This document shows, in pieces, positions 26,713 through 35,066 of a DNA stretch of 64,000 bases (positions are counted from its first letter, which is position 1; the number at the start of each line of letters is the position of its first letter). The stretch comes from Dethiosulfovibrio salsuginis. GTDB lineage: Bacteria > Synergistota > Synergistia > Synergistales > Dethiosulfovibrionaceae. Under the pieces are notes generated by a model. It ran no database searches, had not been told where the DNA came from, and was given only the letters and a program-made list of their open reading frames with translations. The translations under genes and the position numbers were made by a program. The stretch spans positions 20,775-84,774 of the forward strand of contig NZ_FXBB01000006.1 in NCBI RefSeq assembly GCF_900177735.1. Reading direction: 5' to 3'.

Positions 26713-27782
26713 CCCTCGTAGACCTTCCCTTTCTCCTGACCTGACATGACCCTGAGGGCTCCCTGTGAGAGTGCCCAAAGCTCGTCCTCTCCCGGGTATA
26801 CCATCACTGGTCCTATGAAGGAGATGTATTTCGTTATCTCCTGTACGAACTGCTCAGAGTAGGCCAAGCCACCGGTCAGAATGACTCCGTCCACCTTACC
26901 CTCAAGAGCGACCGATCTTGAGCCTATCTCCTTGGCGATCTGGTAGGCCATAGAGCGGAAGACTAAATCGGCGTGTTGATCGCCGGACTCCCTACGCCGG
27001 ACGACCTCCCTGAGGTCGTTGGTCCCAAGATGGGCGACCAAGCCCCCTTTGCCGCTGAGCTTCTTTTTCATCTCCCCAAGGGTCACGGAACCGCTGAAAC
27101 ATAGCTTGGACAGGCCACCGGACGGCAGTGTTCCAGCCCTCTCCGGCGAGAAGGGTCCGTCACCGTCAAGGGCGTTGTTCACGTCTATCACCCTGCCATT
27201 GAGGTGTGCCCCCACGGAAATACCGCCTCCCATATGAGCCACCACAAGAGAAAGTTCCTCGTAGCTTTTTCCCAGATCCGACGCCACCTTCCTGGCAATG
27301 GCTTTTTGATTAAGAGCGTGAAAAATGGAACGTCTCTCTATCTCAGGAAGCCCCGATAGCCGCGCCTCGTCCATCAGTTCGTCGACCACCACCGGATCGA
27401 CTATAAAGGCGTTGTCCGGCCGACCCGCCTCCTTAGCCAACCTAAGGGCAAGAGGCCCCCCCAGGTTGCTGGCGTGAGATCCGTATTTTGCGGAGGTAAG
27501 GTCGTCCATCATGGCCTGGTTGACCCGATAGGTTCCACCAGGGATGGGACGCAGGAGCCCTCCTCTTCCAACAACACAGTCCAGATCCTTCACGTTGAGG
27601 CCCTTTTCCTCAAGGACCTTTTTTATCTCGTTGAGTCTAAAATCCTCCTGCTCCGCGATCGACGAGAAGCCTCCGATAACGTCGGTATCGTACCTCTGAG
27701 TATCCTCCCAAAGCTGCTTATCGTCCTGAAACAGACCTATTTTGGTGCTGGTAGAGCCGGGGTTTATGGCTAGCAACAACAT
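26709..27782 (-). CDS. buk: Butyrate kinase (copy 1)
   Basis: An acetokinase-family enzyme that makes ATP from butyryl phosphate or a branched-chain acyl phosphate. Signatures are LLAINPGSTSTKIGLFQ at the N-terminus, VVAHMGGGISVGAH, DGDGPFSPERAGTLP and GVILTGGLAYS. It is full length at 357 residues. The frame begins at 27824, but the ATG at 27782 follows AGGAGGTGG. It follows ptb copy 1 after a hairpin and is coupled to the downstream hydroxyacid dehydrogenase. In amino-acid fermenters the substrates are often isobutyryl or isovaleryl phosphates. Confidence 0.93.
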   Translation of the reverse strand: MLLLAINPGSTSTKIGLFQDDKQLWEDTQRYDTDVIGGFSSIAEQEDFRLNEIKKVLEEKGLNVKDLDCVVGRGGLLRPIPGGTYRVNQAMMDDLTSAKYGSHASNLGGPLALRLAKEAGRPDNAFIVDPVVVDELMDEARLSGLPEIERRSIFHALNQKAIARKVASDLGKSYEELSLVVAHMGGGISVGAHLNGRVIDVNNALDGDGPFSPERAGTLPSGGLSKLCFSGSVTLGEMKKKLSGKGGLVAHLGTNDLREVVRRRESGDQHADLVFRSMAYQIAKEIGSRSVALEGKVDGVILTGGLAYSEQFVQEITKYISFIGPVMVYPGEDELWALSQGALRVMSGQEKGKVYEG

Positions 27783-27810
27783 AAAAAAGCCACCTCCTGT
27801 TTTAAAAAAA

Positions 27811-27833
27811 GGGCCGCATTTCACATGCGGCCC
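27811..27833 (-). terminator. Attenuator between ptb and buk (copy 1)
   Basis: On the minus strand GGGCCGCAT and ATGCGGCCC enclose a 5-base loop followed by seven T. It lies between ptb and buk, so read-through probably sets their ratio. Confidence 0.75.
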
Positions 27834-27839
27834 TAAAAA

Positions 27840-28769
27840 CTACTTTCCGAAGTCGGCGTGAACAACCGCCGCAGCGATGGACATAAGCTTCGCTCTGGGG
27901 GAGTCGGCGCGGCTGGTGAGTATTATAGGAGCGGAGGCTCCAAGGATCATCCCGGCTGTCTCGTTCTCGGAGAAGTAGACTATGGCCTTGGCAAGCATGT
28001 TGCCCGCGTCTATGTTGGGGACCAAGAAGACGTCGGCCTTGCCTGCTACGGGAGAGGTTATCCCCTTGGTCTTGGCGGACTCCTCGCTCACGGCGTTGTC
28101 CAGGGCAAAGGGACCGTCGACTATGCAATTGGTGATCTGGCCACGGGCGTTCATCTGGGCGAGAGCAGCTGCATCGAGCGTGGCTGGCATATCCGGATTG
28201 ACCACCTCTACAGCGGCCAGAACCGCCACCTTGGGACACTCAACCCCGAATGCCCTGGCTAGGTTTACGGTGTTCTGGACGATCTGAGCCTTGGCGTTGA
28301 GATCTGGGTACATGTTGAAAGCGGCGTCGGCTATGAAGAATATCCTGTCGAAACCCTTAACCTGGTGGAAGTAGCAGTGGGAGATGGTGTTCTTGCCCTT
28401 ACGGAGGCCAACCTCTTTGTTCAGCATTCCACGAAGGAAGTTATTGGTGTGAATCTGCCCTTTCATGTAGACGTCCGCCTTGCCTGAGGAGACAAGCTTG
28501 ACCGATTCAAGGGCTATCTCCGGCTCACTGGAGACGTCTATTATCTCGTAGTTGGAGACGTCGACGCCGGCCTTCTCCGCCGCAGCCTTTATGGCCTTCT
28601 CGTCACCGACCAGATAGAAATCGGCGATCCCGGCGGACCTGGCATCTTCAAGGGCAGTGAGAAGCCCTGGGTCATCGGCCTTGGCCACGCTTATCTTCTT
28701 CTTGCCCTTCTCCGCACCGATCTTCTTTGCGTAATCCAGTAAAGCACTCAACGAACGAAGCTGTTCCAT
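27840..28769 (-). CDS. ptb: Phosphate butyryltransferase (copy 1)
   Basis: This enzyme of the phosphotransacetylase family converts an acyl-CoA (butyryl- or branched-chain) and phosphate to acyl phosphate for butyrate kinase. Signatures include SGKADVYMKGQIHTNNFLRG, AAFNMYPDLNAKAQIVQNTV and VPNIDAGNMLAKAI. It is 309 residues long. GGGAGG lies upstream of the ATG on the minus strand. A paralogue of clear similarity (28879-29781) lies directly upstream. Confidence 0.93.
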   Translation of the reverse strand: MEQLRSLSALLDYAKKIGAEKGKKKISVAKADDPGLLTALEDARSAGIADFYLVGDEKAIKAAAEKAGVDVSNYEIIDVSSEPEIALESVKLVSSGKADVYMKGQIHTNNFLRGMLNKEVGLRKGKNTISHCYFHQVKGFDRIFFIADAAFNMYPDLNAKAQIVQNTVNLARAFGVECPKVAVLAAVEVVNPDMPATLDAAALAQMNARGQITNCIVDGPFALDNAVSEESAKTKGITSPVAGKADVFLVPNIDAGNMLAKAIVYFSENETAGMILGASAPIILTSRADSPRAKLMSIAAAVVHADFGK

Positions 28770-28878
28770 AGGAAAAAGACCTCCCTGAGATTTAGTTTGC
28801 TACGAAAGCCCTGAGGGATTATAGAGAATCATCCCGCTACAGGACCAACATACATTATACATCTATAGCGATATATGG

Positions 28879-29781
28879 CTAGGATATCGCTGCACCTAAT
28901 GCGATAGATAGCAGTTTTGTGTCCATCGAATCGAAACGACTGGTCATTACGATAGGTTTTCTGGCACCTAGGATAACCCCTGCGGTCCTGCAACCGGCGA
29001 GGAACATGGCGGTCTTTCCTACCATATTTCCCGACTCTATATCCGGCACCATTAACAGATCGGCGTTTCCCGCTACCGGGGACTTGATTCCCTTTATAGC
29101 GGCGGCCTCTGGACTGACGGCGTTATCCAGAGCGAGGGGGCCATCGACAAGGCAACCAGTGATCTGACCTCTGGAGGCCATCTGGGTCAGAGCAGCGGCG
29201 TCCAAAGTCGCAGGCATATCGGGATTAACCGCCTCTACCGCCGCCAGAACCGCCACTTTAGGCTCATCTACACCTAGATTGTGGTAACATCCAACGGCGT
29301 TCTGTATTATCTGAGCCTTAGCGTTGAGATCGGGGTACATATTCATTCCACCGTCGGTAACGCCTAGAACCCTTCCTAGAGGACCTATCTCGACCAGAAC
29401 CAGGTGAGACAGAAGAGAGCCTGACCTCAGTCCCCAATCTTTGTTAAGGACCGCTTTAAGCAGTACAGCAGTCTTGACCAACCCCTTCATGAGGAGGTCC
29501 GCATCGCCGGAGGAGACCATCTTAACGGTCTTTTCGGTTGCCGAATAATCGTCCCTTTCGTCGATTAAGGAGATTCCGTTCAGGGATAATCCCATCTCGG
29601 AGGCCTTATCCCTTATCTTATCCTCCTGGCCGATAAGAATCGCATCTACTATACCTACTTTATGGGCCTCACAGACCGCACCTAAGGTATCCTCTCCGTA
29701 AGGACAGGCGACAGCTATCCGCTTCAAGCCTTTTTCGACGCTTTTACCCATTAAAAAATCTAGATTTTCCAATTGAATCAC
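28879..29781 (-). CDS. ptb: Phosphate butyryltransferase (copy 2)
   Basis: A 300-residue paralogue of copy 1 with the same blocks: SGDADLLMKGLVKTAVLLKA, GGMNMYPDLNAKAQIIQNAV and VPDIESGNMVGKTAM. The start is GTG 29781, preceded by AAAGGAG, and overlaps the buk copy 2 stop by four bases (GTGA). Here buk comes before ptb, the reverse of copy 1. The two copies differ over their whole length, so they may prefer different acyl groups. Confidence 0.92.
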   Translation of the reverse strand: MIQLENLDFLMGKSVEKGLKRIAVACPYGEDTLGAVCEAHKVGIVDAILIGQEDKIRDKASEMGLSLNGISLIDERDDYSATEKTVKMVSSGDADLLMKGLVKTAVLLKAVLNKDWGLRSGSLLSHLVLVEIGPLGRVLGVTDGGMNMYPDLNAKAQIIQNAVGCYHNLGVDEPKVAVLAAVEAVNPDMPATLDAAALTQMASRGQITGCLVDGPLALDNAVSPEAAAIKGIKSPVAGNADLLMVPDIESGNMVGKTAMFLAGCRTAGVILGARKPIVMTSRFDSMDTKLLSIALGAAIS

Positions 29782-30866
29782 AGATCTCCTTTCACCGTAT
29801 CAGAATATGATTTAGCCTCTTCCTCTCCGGTCAACACACGGATAGCCCCTTCGGCGAGAGCTCTCATCTCACCCTCTCCGGGATAGATCAGACAGGGAGC
29901 TATCCACTGAACCTTTTTCTGAACCGATGCCACAAAATCGCTATCGTGGGAGATACCTCCGGTAAACAGGATCGCCTTGACATCACCGGCCATAGCGGCG
30001 GCCATAGAACCTATTGCACAGCCAACCTGATAGGACATGGAGTTTCTGACCAAAGAGGCCTTTTCATCGCCCTCCGAGGCCCTCTTAGCCACCTCTCTCA
30101 TGTCACTAGTTCCCAGATAGGCCATTACGCCCCCTTTACCTGCAAGCCTTTTCTTGAGGTCACCTAGAGAGATAGTTCCGCTGAAGCAGAGGGATACCAG
30201 ATCCCCTGCAGGGAGGGTTCCAGCCCTTTCGGGAGCAAAGGGTCCATACTCGTTGCCGCTATAAAAATCCGACAACCTGCCCTTACGGTGGGCACAGACC
30301 GTCATCCCTCCGCCGAGATGGACGACGACAAAGTTATGCTCCCTCCAGTCCACCAAAAGCTCCGACGCCGCTTTGCGGACCGTAGCTTTGACGTTAAGAG
30401 CGTGGTTGAGAGACACTTTAGGCAGCTCAGGAAGGCCGGTCAACCTAGCGACGTCGTCCAGCTCGTCCACCGAGACAGGGTCGACTATCAAGGCGGGGAT
30501 TCCCCGAGGGCTGGCTATAGCGTCCGCTAAAATTCCACCTAGGTTGGAGGCGTGATCCCATGGCTTGCCGCTTCTGAGCCGCTGAAGCAGAACCTCGTCG
30601 ACTTTGTAGGTACCGCCAGGGATAGGATCTACGATCCCTCCCCTGCCGACGACCCCGGTCAGATCGTCCATCGAGTGCCCTTTTGTCTTAAGTGCGTCTT
30701 CGATAGTGTCCATCCTGAATCGATACTGGTCGGCGGTTCCATGAAAAGAGGAAAGCACCTCAGGATCATGGGACACCGTCTCGGTCCATCTCTCCTCCAG
30801 ATCGGAATACCAGGATATCTTGGTACTTGTTGAGCCGGGGTTTATAACCAACAGTTCGTGGGCCAT
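29778..30866 (-). CDS. buk: Butyrate kinase (copy 2)
   Basis: A 362-residue paralogue of the 26709-27782 kinase. LLVINPGSTSTKISWYSD at the N-terminus binds phosphate; VVVHLGGGMTVCAHRKG, GPFAPERAGTLP and ILFTGGISHDSDF follow. It is translationally coupled to ptb copy 2. A 25-base gap separates it from the upstream 334-residue gene, so the genes from 32536 down to 25762 may form one long minus-strand transcript. Confidence 0.92.
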   Translation of the reverse strand: MAHELLVINPGSTSTKISWYSDLEERWTETVSHDPEVLSSFHGTADQYRFRMDTIEDALKTKGHSMDDLTGVVGRGGIVDPIPGGTYKVDEVLLQRLRSGKPWDHASNLGGILADAIASPRGIPALIVDPVSVDELDDVARLTGLPELPKVSLNHALNVKATVRKAASELLVDWREHNFVVVHLGGGMTVCAHRKGRLSDFYSGNEYGPFAPERAGTLPAGDLVSLCFSGTISLGDLKKRLAGKGGVMAYLGTSDMREVAKRASEGDEKASLVRNSMSYQVGCAIGSMAAAMAGDVKAILFTGGISHDSDFVASVQKKVQWIAPCLIYPGEGEMRALAEGAIRVLTGEEEAKSYSDTVKGDL

Positions 30867-30891
30867 ATTATCGCCTCGCCTTCTATTTTAT

Positions 30892-31896
30892 TTAATTAAA
30901 ACGAGAATCACTATCTGATCCGTCCGCCATAGCCAATATCTCCGCCTCAAGCCTGTCCATTTCGTCAACCTGATCCTGCTCTAGAGCGTTTCTGACCTCC
31001 TCTCTCATTATGGCGCCTAAGGCCTTTCTGTCTTTATACTGTCCTGCGGAAACGTCGGTCCAGCTTATCTTTTTCTTTCCCTCGTAAAGGTCGAAATCGG
31101 CGAACCTTTCCTCTCCCTCGACATACTCCAATCCCATCAGGGCCTTTTTGACCACCTTAGGGTCGAAGCAGGAGAAAAACCTCAGGCAGTAGACCGAAAC
31201 AGGCATAAGAATATGGGCATAATCCTTTCCCCATCCTTCTCCCATTATAAGCCCTAATTCAAGGTCATCTATGGCCTTGGTTAAACGTTCCACGTGAAGA
31301 GGATAACGACCGTAGGCATCGTATATCCTGATCTCAAGCTGTCGCCACTCCGCTTTGTTCATGCTCAGGTTAAACAGATAGAGGGCTCTCCGTCGAAGCC
31401 TTGCCCGTAAAGCCTCGTGAGGCATGGTCACTAAAACCACGTCTTTTTTCATATCTCCCATGACCAGAGGCCTCGCCAGAGATTTTTCGGTGAAACAGAT
31501 AATGACGCCTTGATCGGAATCCCAGTCCCAAACCCGATCCAAGGTGGACACCTCCCCGCCAAAGTCCTCGGCGATCTCCCCCATCACTGTCTCGTAATCT
31601 CCTAGAGACCGGAAGATTATGCTCCTTGGCATCCGTCTCACCGATCTGACCATCCCACAAACTCCATCGGTAAGCATGGACGCGAGGATAACGTCGGGAA
31701 AGCTGTCTATGGCGACGTACACCTCTTTACCTGGATCTCCTACTACCAGTACGGTGCTATCCTCCCCTATACCGTCAAGGATCCTCTCCTTAGGTGACTC
31801 GGAAACAGGAAAATGCTCCTTGAGCCAGTTCAAAATAGCCCGGTCATCTCCCTCCATCCTTACTACTCTGGGACCACTTCTGATTATGGAAAGCAA
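30892..31896 (-). CDS. Hypothetical protein, 334 aa
   Basis: I do not recognise a family. The protein has an N-terminal alpha/beta-like half (EDSTVLVVGDPGKEVYVAIDS; MPRSIIFRSLGDYETVMGEI) and a charged helical C-terminal half ending in an acidic tail. No transmembrane segments or cysteine clusters are seen. The start is TTG 31896, well supported by AAAGGAGG 7 bases upstream. It lies 22 bases after the metallophosphoesterase gene and 25 bases before buk copy 2. Confidence 0.6.
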   Translation of the reverse strand: MLSIIRSGPRVVRMEGDDRAILNWLKEHFPVSESPKERILDGIGEDSTVLVVGDPGKEVYVAIDSFPDVILASMLTDGVCGMVRSVRRMPRSIIFRSLGDYETVMGEIAEDFGGEVSTLDRVWDWDSDQGVIICFTEKSLARPLVMGDMKKDVVLVTMPHEALRARLRRRALYLFNLSMNKAEWRQLEIRIYDAYGRYPLHVERLTKAIDDLELGLIMGEGWGKDYAHILMPVSVYCLRFFSCFDPKVVKKALMGLEYVEGEERFADFDLYEGKKKISWTDVSAGQYKDRKALGAIMREEVRNALEQDQVDEMDRLEAEILAMADGSDSDSRFN

Positions 31897-31918
31897 GATG
31901 ATACCTCCTTTGCCACAA

Positions 31919-32536
31919 TTAAAGCCCGATACGCCTTTTCATCTGACGCTGATCGTCGATATACCTCGGATAAGGTATTTCATACACCTCTCCGGTCTTA
32001 AGGGAAAAAAGATTGACGTTCTTTATGCCGTTTAGGCCAAAGGGATCCCCTTCCAGAGAGGATAGATCGTGGCCGAAAAGACCTATCACGTCCTTAGACC
32101 CGGAGATGAGACTTGAATAGTGACTTGCCTTAAAGGACCAACCATAGACGGAAAACCCGCCTACCTTATCTATTATATGACAATGGGGGAAAAATTCCTC
32201 AACCGTATCGGAATCATCGTGATTACCTAGGGAGATAACGACCTGAAAATCCCCTTTTCTAGAGCCTCTGTCAAGAATCGCCGATAGCCTAGGTATTCTG
32301 TCTCGGTAGGTGTTTATCAGGCTGGGATAGAGCCCTAACTTCACCTGATCCACCAGATCCCCTGTATGGACAACCCATAAAGGGCGGACTTTAGATATGA
32401 TTCGGTTTAGATCGGGGAAAAAAGACGAAGGGGTATCCGATACGTGAAGAAGGAACTCCCCGGGCCTGCCGATCAACTCCTCGGGGATGTAGACCGCACC
32501 GAAGGCCCTAAAGGCCCCTGCTATGAATCGCTTCAA
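31919..32536 (-). CDS. Calcineurin-like metallophosphoesterase
   Basis: A 205-residue protein with the core metallophosphoesterase motifs: LLHVSDTPSSFF (position of the usual DxH), VHTGDLVDQ (GDxxD-like), SLGNHDDSD (GNHD) and GLFGHDLSS (GH). The first motif reads HVSDTPSS, so the DxH histidine is replaced, which may weaken one metal site. The second TTG of the frame (32536) follows GGGGAG by 6 bases and is preferred over the TTG at 32554. The substrate is unknown. Confidence 0.7.
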   Translation of the reverse strand: MKRFIAGAFRAFGAVYIPEELIGRPGEFLLHVSDTPSSFFPDLNRIISKVRPLWVVHTGDLVDQVKLGLYPSLINTYRDRIPRLSAILDRGSRKGDFQVVISLGNHDDSDTVEEFFPHCHIIDKVGGFSVYGWSFKASHYSSLISGSKDVIGLFGHDLSSLEGDPFGLNGIKNVNLFSLKTGEVYEIPYPRYIDDQRQMKRRIGL

Positions 32537-32644
32537 ATGTATCTCCCCTCTCAACTTTCGCTACAGCCCCACAGACCATCATCTTAACGCAATAGACAGA
32601 ATAGAGACAACCCCTTACGTGAAAAATAAATCCAAACATATTCC

Positions 32645-32673
32645 TTGACATAACCGTGAATGGCAGGGATAAT
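32645..32673 (+). promoter_or_regulatory. Strong sigma-70 promoter of the DEAD-box helicase gene
   Basis: Consensus TTGACA (32645-32650), a 17-base spacer and GATAAT (32668-32673). The predicted transcript start falls next to the ATG of the leader ORF at 32682. Confidence 0.8.
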
Positions 32674-32681
32674 ACTTCACC

Positions 32682-32765
32682 ATGCGTCGAAATAGTAGAA
32701 ACGTCGTTGCCGTCGATGGTAGGGCGAGGACGTTTCGCATCGACCACCGAGGAGGAACGATATGA
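32682..32765 (+). CDS. Possible 27-aa leader peptide upstream of the helicase
   Basis: A short frame begins MRRNSRNVVAVDGR and ends at a TGA that overlaps the helicase ATG by two bases (ATGA, 32762-32765). The helicase ribosome-binding site GAGGAGG lies inside its last codons. The ATG is only 8 bases after the -10 element, so it would be leaderless or nearly so. It is highly basic. Whether it is translated is not known; it could couple ribosome activity to helicase synthesis. Confidence 0.35.
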   Translation: MRRNSRNVVAVDGRARTFRIDHRGGTI

Positions 32766-34477
32766 ATAACATCGCAACAAAAACATTTAGTCAGTACGGA
32801 TTGAGAACCGAGCTTCTTGAGGCTCTTTCAAACAAGGGATTCGAGGCTCCTATGCCGGTTCAAGAACAGGTAATGGAATCATCGTCTAGAGAAGGCGACC
32901 TGGTCGTCCAGGCCAGGACAGGCAGCGGGAAGACTCTAGGTTTTCTTCTACCTCTGCTCAACGAACTTCCCCACGAGGCAAGCTCCCCCCGAATACTTGT
33001 ACTATCCCCCACTAGAGAACTAGCACAACAGATAGCAGGCGAGGCCGAGTGGCTGGGCAGAAGAATGGGCCTTACCACCGCATCTTTGGTAGGTGGCATG
33101 GATATGGAGCGTCAGATAGGACAGCTCCGCAGAGGCGCTGCCTTGGTGGTCGGAACTCCTGGAAGGACCATGGACCACATCCGCAGAAAAACCCTCAAGA
33201 CCCAGGACATACAGACCATCGTCCTTGACGAGGGAGATACCATGCTGGACATGGGCTTCAGGGAGGAGATAGAGTCCATCCTGAGCTCCCTTGTATCCAG
33301 AAAGAGAACCTGGCTTTTCTCCGCCACCATGCCCGACGAGGTAGCCTCTCTAACCAGAAGGTACCTTACCTCTCCTGAGTGGATAACCCTGTGTCACGAT
33401 GAGGATCAGCACGAGGATATAACCCACAAGGTATACATGGTCCCCTCTGGCAAGAGGCTTGAGGGACTGGTAAACGTCCTCCTGTGGGAGAACCCCGAGA
33501 TGGGACTCATCTTCTGTCACACCAAGGCAGGCACGGTGGAAACCATGGAAAGGCTTCAGGAGGAGGGCTTTTCCGCCTCCGCCCTTCACGGAGACATGAG
33601 CCAGCTTGAGAGAAACAGCGTCATGAACGCCTTCAGACAGGGTAGAATCCCCCTTCTCGTAGCCACCAACGTAGCGGCTAGAGGGCTGGACGTCCAGGGC
33701 GTATCTCACGTCATACAGATAGGGCTCCCTGACAACCTGGAGACCTTCGTTCATAGAAGCGGCAGAACCGGAAGAGCAGGTCAGGAGGGACAGAACGTCC
33801 TAATCCTAACCCCGAGAGAGAAAGGCCGTTTTAAGGCCATGCTCAGGGCCTCCTCTATGGATCTAAACTGGGTGAACGTGCCTGACATGGCCGCTATCGC
33901 CAAAGTACAGAGGGGCCTCCGTGAAGGAGCTCTTATGGACGCTACCAACCCGAGCGAAGACTCCATAATGTGGGCAGAGGAGCTTATGGCCATGCTGGAT
34001 CCCAAGGACCTGGTCGCAAGGCTTCTGGATCATCACATAAAGGGACTTCCTAACGGATACGACCTAAGCAAAGACCTAATGAACGAGATGAACAACAGAA
34101 AAACCCTCTCATCCAGAACCGGTGGAGTGGACAGATCTGGCCGTACCCGTAGAGACGGTCCGTCCAGCGGGAGCAGGCTCCCCTTCAAAGGCAGGGCCAA
34201 ATCCATCAAGCTGTGTAAGGGAAGAAACGACGGAGACTGGTCCGTAGGCCGCATATTGGCCACCCTTTGCCAGGCCCTTGAGGTCGATAGAAGCGAGGTC
34301 GGAAACATCCGCATGAGGGATACCCATACGGAGGTAGAGCTTGGCCCCACCGCGTCGGACAAAATAAACGGAAGCGGCGTCTCTAAGCTGAAGAAGTGGG
34401 GACTTATGGACGGAGAAATCGTCGAGGACAGATCGAGCAGAAGACCTCCTCAGCCTATGAGGGGCAGAAGAAGATAA
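32762..34477 (+). CDS. DEAD-box RNA helicase with DbpA-like RNA-binding domain
   Basis: A 571-residue ATP-dependent RNA helicase. The Q motif lies near residue 34, motif I ARTGSGKT at 51-58, PTRELAQQ at 83-90, motif II DEGD at 156-159, SAT near 183, and HRSGRTGRAG in motif VI. The C-terminal part (KLCKGRNDGDWSVGRILATL) is a DbpA/CsdA-type RNA-binding domain after a basic linker. Motif II reads DEGD rather than DEAD. It probably acts in ribosome assembly or cold-shock RNA remodelling. GAGGAGG precedes the ATG. Confidence 0.92.
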   Translation: MNNIATKTFSQYGLRTELLEALSNKGFEAPMPVQEQVMESSSREGDLVVQARTGSGKTLGFLLPLLNELPHEASSPRILVLSPTRELAQQIAGEAEWLGRRMGLTTASLVGGMDMERQIGQLRRGAALVVGTPGRTMDHIRRKTLKTQDIQTIVLDEGDTMLDMGFREEIESILSSLVSRKRTWLFSATMPDEVASLTRRYLTSPEWITLCHDEDQHEDITHKVYMVPSGKRLEGLVNVLLWENPEMGLIFCHTKAGTVETMERLQEEGFSASALHGDMSQLERNSVMNAFRQGRIPLLVATNVAARGLDVQGVSHVIQIGLPDNLETFVHRSGRTGRAGQEGQNVLILTPREKGRFKAMLRASSMDLNWVNVPDMAAIAKVQRGLREGALMDATNPSEDSIMWAEELMAMLDPKDLVARLLDHHIKGLPNGYDLSKDLMNEMNNRKTLSSRTGGVDRSGRTRRDGPSSGSRLPFKGRAKSIKLCKGRNDGDWSVGRILATLCQALEVDRSEVGNIRMRDTHTEVELGPTASDKINGSGVSKLKKWGLMDGEIVEDRSSRRPPQPMRGRRR

Positions 34478-34487
34478 AAATCATATA

Positions 34488-34537
34488 GACCGTCAAAAAA
34501 GGGCCTGCGAGCGATCGCAGGCCCTTTTTTGACGGTC
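34488..34537 (+). terminator. Terminator after the helicase gene
   Basis: A perfect 23-bp stem starting GACCGTCAAAAAAGGGCC with a GCGA loop. Its 3' arm contains the first TTTGAC repeat of the downstream promoter. Confidence 0.88.
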
Positions 34538-34560
34538 CTTTGACCCTGTTGCCCTATACT
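34528..34560 (+). promoter_or_regulatory. SARP-type direct-repeat operator and promoter, molybdenum hydroxylase operon
   Basis: Two TTTGAC repeats start at 34528 and 34539, exactly 11 bp apart. Ten bases after the second is TATACT (34555-34560), a good -10. There is no conventional -35 at the right distance; the repeats take its place, as at SARP-activated promoters. The same arrangement with three repeats is found at 39655-39698. Confidence 0.6.
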
Positions 34561-34592
34561 CCTTCGCAAAGACACAGCGAGGGGGAAATAGG

Positions 34593-35066
34593 ATGAACAT
34601 ACAGCTTACCGTTAACGGACAGGGCCGGACCGTGGAGATCTCTTCTGAGATGAGGCTACTGGACCTCCTCCGGGACGTTCTAGGCCTGACCAGCGTAAAA
34701 GAGGGCTGCTCCGAAGGGGAGTGTGGAGCCTGCACCGTCGTCATGGACGGCAAGGCGGTGACGTCCTGCACGGTGATGGCCTTTCAAGCGGAGGGGTCGG
34801 ACATACTCACCACCGAAGGCCTGGCAAGGATGGGAGAGCTGGACAGAATCCAGCAGGCCTTTATCGACAACGACGCCGTTCAGTGCGGATTCTGCACCCC
34901 TGGAATGATCATGTCGACGAAAGCCCTGCTGATGCATAAAGAGAACCCTACCGAAGAAGAAGCACGTAGGGCCCTGGAGGGCAACATCTGTCGCTGCACC
35001 GGATACATACCTATCGTAAAAGCGGTGATGGACGCCGCCAGGAGACTCAGGGATGACAGTCTATAG
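34593..35066 (+). CDS. Molybdenum hydroxylase, [2Fe-2S] small subunit
   Basis: The 157-residue electron-transfer subunit of a xanthine dehydrogenase/CO dehydrogenase family enzyme. The plant-type cluster motif CSEGECGACTVVMDGKAVTSC is split by the two loops around residues 39-60, and the second cluster motif CGFCTPGMIM...CRCTGY lies around 99-138. The ATG is preceded by GAGGGGG. The medium-subunit gene overlaps its end by 14 bases. All three subunits and the lyase gene form one operon. Confidence 0.94.
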   Translation: MNIQLTVNGQGRTVEISSEMRLLDLLRDVLGLTSVKEGCSEGECGACTVVMDGKAVTSCTVMAFQAEGSDILTTEGLARMGELDRIQQAFIDNDAVQCGFCTPGMIMSTKALLMHKENPTEEEARRALEGNICRCTGYIPIVKAVMDAARRLRDDSL

